Origin: Thermoanaerobaculia bacterium
GTDB lineage: Bacteria; Acidobacteriota; Thermoanaerobaculia; Gp7-AA8
Direction of reading: 5' to 3'
Assembly (NCBI GenBank): GCA_023700825.1
Contig: JAMPYE010000030.1
Location: forward strand, 1-16,283
DNA: 16,283 bases
A program made the position numbers and the translations under genes. This document shows positions 15,319 through 16,283 of this stretch, one piece after another (the first letter of the stretch is position 1; every line of letters starts with the position of its first letter). The notes under the pieces are model-generated. The model saw nothing but the letters and a program-made list of their open reading frames with translations. It searched no databases and had not been told where the DNA came from.

Positions 15319-16194
15319 ATGAAAACCGCATTCATCGGCCTCGGGGCGATGGGCTATCCGATGGCTGGGCATGTCTCGAAATCGCACGAGATGATCGTGT
15401 GGAATCGCACGACGGCCGTCGCGGAGCGCCATGCGGGCGAGTACGGCACGAGGATGGCGGCTGACGTCGCCGACTGCGCCGCGGCCGACGTGATCTTCAG
15501 CTGTCTTCCGACGAGCCGCGAGATCGACAGCGTGGTCGACGCGCTCGCCGGGCGGCTTCGCAAGGGCCAGCTCTGGATCGACAACACCAGCGGCGACCCG
15601 GAGAGCGCCCGTGAGACCGCGTGCAGGCTTGCCGGGCTCGGAGTCGAATACGTCGACGCACCCGTGACCGGCGGCACGAACGGTGCGGCGGCCGGGACAC
15701 TGACCGTCATGGTCGGAGGCTCGAAGGAGGGCTTTGCACGCGCGCTGCCGCTCATCGAGCTCTTCGGGAAGAAGATCGTTCACGTCGGGGCTGTCGGCTC
15801 GGGACACGCGATCAAGGCGATGAACAACGTCATGCTCGCGGCGAACATCTGGGTGGCGGGCGAGTGCCTCCTTTCGCTGAAGAAGATGGGGATGGATCTC
15901 TCGGTCGCCTTCGAAGTGCTCAACGCCGGCAGCGGCCGCTCGTTCGCGAGCGAGAGCCTCCTCCCGCCCCGGCTCGTCGAAGGGAAGTGGCCGCTCGCGT
16001 TCAAGCTGGCGCTTCTCGACAAAGACGTCAGGATCGCTGCGGAGACGGTTCACGAGCAGCATCTCTCGACCCCTGTGATGAACCTCGTCTCCAACCTTTA
16101 CACCGCCGCCCGCCGCGACCTCGGCGAAAACGCCGACTACATCGAGGTGCTCAAGTACATGGCGAAGATGAGCGGGGAGGGGTGGGAAGGGTGA
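15319..16194 (+). CDS. NAD(P)-dependent beta-hydroxyacid dehydrogenase (3-hydroxyisobutyrate dehydrogenase family)
   Basis: This family oxidises 3-hydroxy acids, or reduces the matching semialdehydes such as succinic semialdehyde or tartronate semialdehyde. The product has 291 residues, the family norm. The Rossmann motif is FIGLGAMGYPMAGH (5-18). IVWNRT (26-31) ends the second strand with Asn-Arg-Thr, a pattern linked to NADPH preference. The substrate loop is DAPVTGGTNGAAAGTL (113-128), and the catalytic lysine is Lys166 in GSGHAIKAMNN. The start at 15319 was chosen because GGAGGGG lies about 8 bases upstream and homology begins there; an upstream in-frame ATG at 15274 has no such support. 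The gene stands alone, so the substrate cannot be named; GLYR-type semialdehyde reductases are close alternatives. Confidence 0.9.
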   Translation: MKTAFIGLGAMGYPMAGHVSKSHEMIVWNRTTAVAERHAGEYGTRMAADVADCAAADVIFSCLPTSREIDSVVDALAGRLRKGQLWIDNTSGDPESARETACRLAGLGVEYVDAPVTGGTNGAAAGTLTVMVGGSKEGFARALPLIELFGKKIVHVGAVGSGHAIKAMNNVMLAANIWVAGECLLSLKKMGMDLSVAFEVLNAGSGRSFASESLLPPRLVEGKWPLAFKLALLDKDVRIAAETVHEQHLSTPVMNLVSNLYTAARRDLGENADYIEVLKYMAKMSGEGWEG

Positions 16195-16225
16195 GGGGGC
16201 GCTGATTCCGGGGTTTCAACACATC

Positions 16226-16267
16226 GAATGCAGAACGCAGAATGCAGAATGATGAATGTAGAAAGGG
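16226..16267. repeat. Heptad array, GAATGCA type, running to the window end
   Basis: Six consecutive units begin with GAA: GAATGCA, GAACGCA, GAATGCA, GAATGAT, GAATGTA and GAAAGGG. It starts 32 bp after the dehydrogenase stop. By analogy with 8942-9043 an inverted arm might lie beyond the window edge, which cannot be seen. Confidence 0.85.
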
Positions 16268-16283
16268 GCCGCCGCAGGGTCGT

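Noticed and set aside
14992..16062. A minus-strand open frame of 356 codons
   Set aside because: It crosses the ferredoxin terminator and is antisense to the dehydrogenase gene, which has a clear Rossmann motif and catalytic lysine.

Overview
The window is gene-dense, GC-rich bacterial chromosome with thirteen protein-coding genes and no tRNA, rRNA, CRISPR array or prophage. Signs of a diderm host are a peptidoglycan-recycling ligase (Mpl), an exported DUF1573 protein and the order rpmE-DUF1385-prfA. A very long GreA-type factor and a V4R/DUF2378-like protein would fit an Acidobacteriota-like or myxobacteria-like lineage. That placement is inference; no marker here fixes it.

Layout. (1) 1-651: a RAYT-type Y1 transposase, cut by the window edge, is followed by REP-like hairpins that run up to the stop codon of hisK. 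(2) 649-5407, minus strand: ppk2, ppk1, a V4R/DUF2378-like gene and a PHP histidinol-phosphatase, possibly one transcription unit. PPK1 makes polyphosphate and PPK2 spends it on nucleotide phosphorylation. (3) 5408-5801: a divergent control region with heptad repeats, palindromes and a 12-bp hairpin. (4) 5802-8916, plus strand: rpmE, DUF1385 (overlapping stop/start), a terminator, prfA and a TrmR/YrrM-like methyltransferase. This is a translation-related block. (5) 8917-10223: a 41-bp inverted repeat and a terminator, facing an exported DUF1573 protein on the minus strand. (6) 10393-14440, plus strand: mpl, a 52-residue basic protein with its own ribosome binding site and terminator, and a 690-residue protein ending in a GreA module. 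(7) 14757-16194, plus strand: a 7Fe-type ferredoxin with terminator and a beta-hydroxyacid dehydrogenase.

The most unusual signal is not a gene. Six intergenic regions carry degenerate tandem arrays with a strict 7-base period. The heptads begin GAA (GAAnnnn) or are G/C-rich (GAGAGGC-like), or appear as their complement. Three of the regions fold these arrays into inverted repeats of 21 to 41 bp, and in one pair the arms differ by exactly one heptad. Array sequence differs between sites while period and format are kept. The arrays lie at convergent gene ends and in front of likely promoters, and one contains the mpl stop codon. I find no named element that they match; heptameric STRR repeats of cyanobacteria are the nearest format I know.
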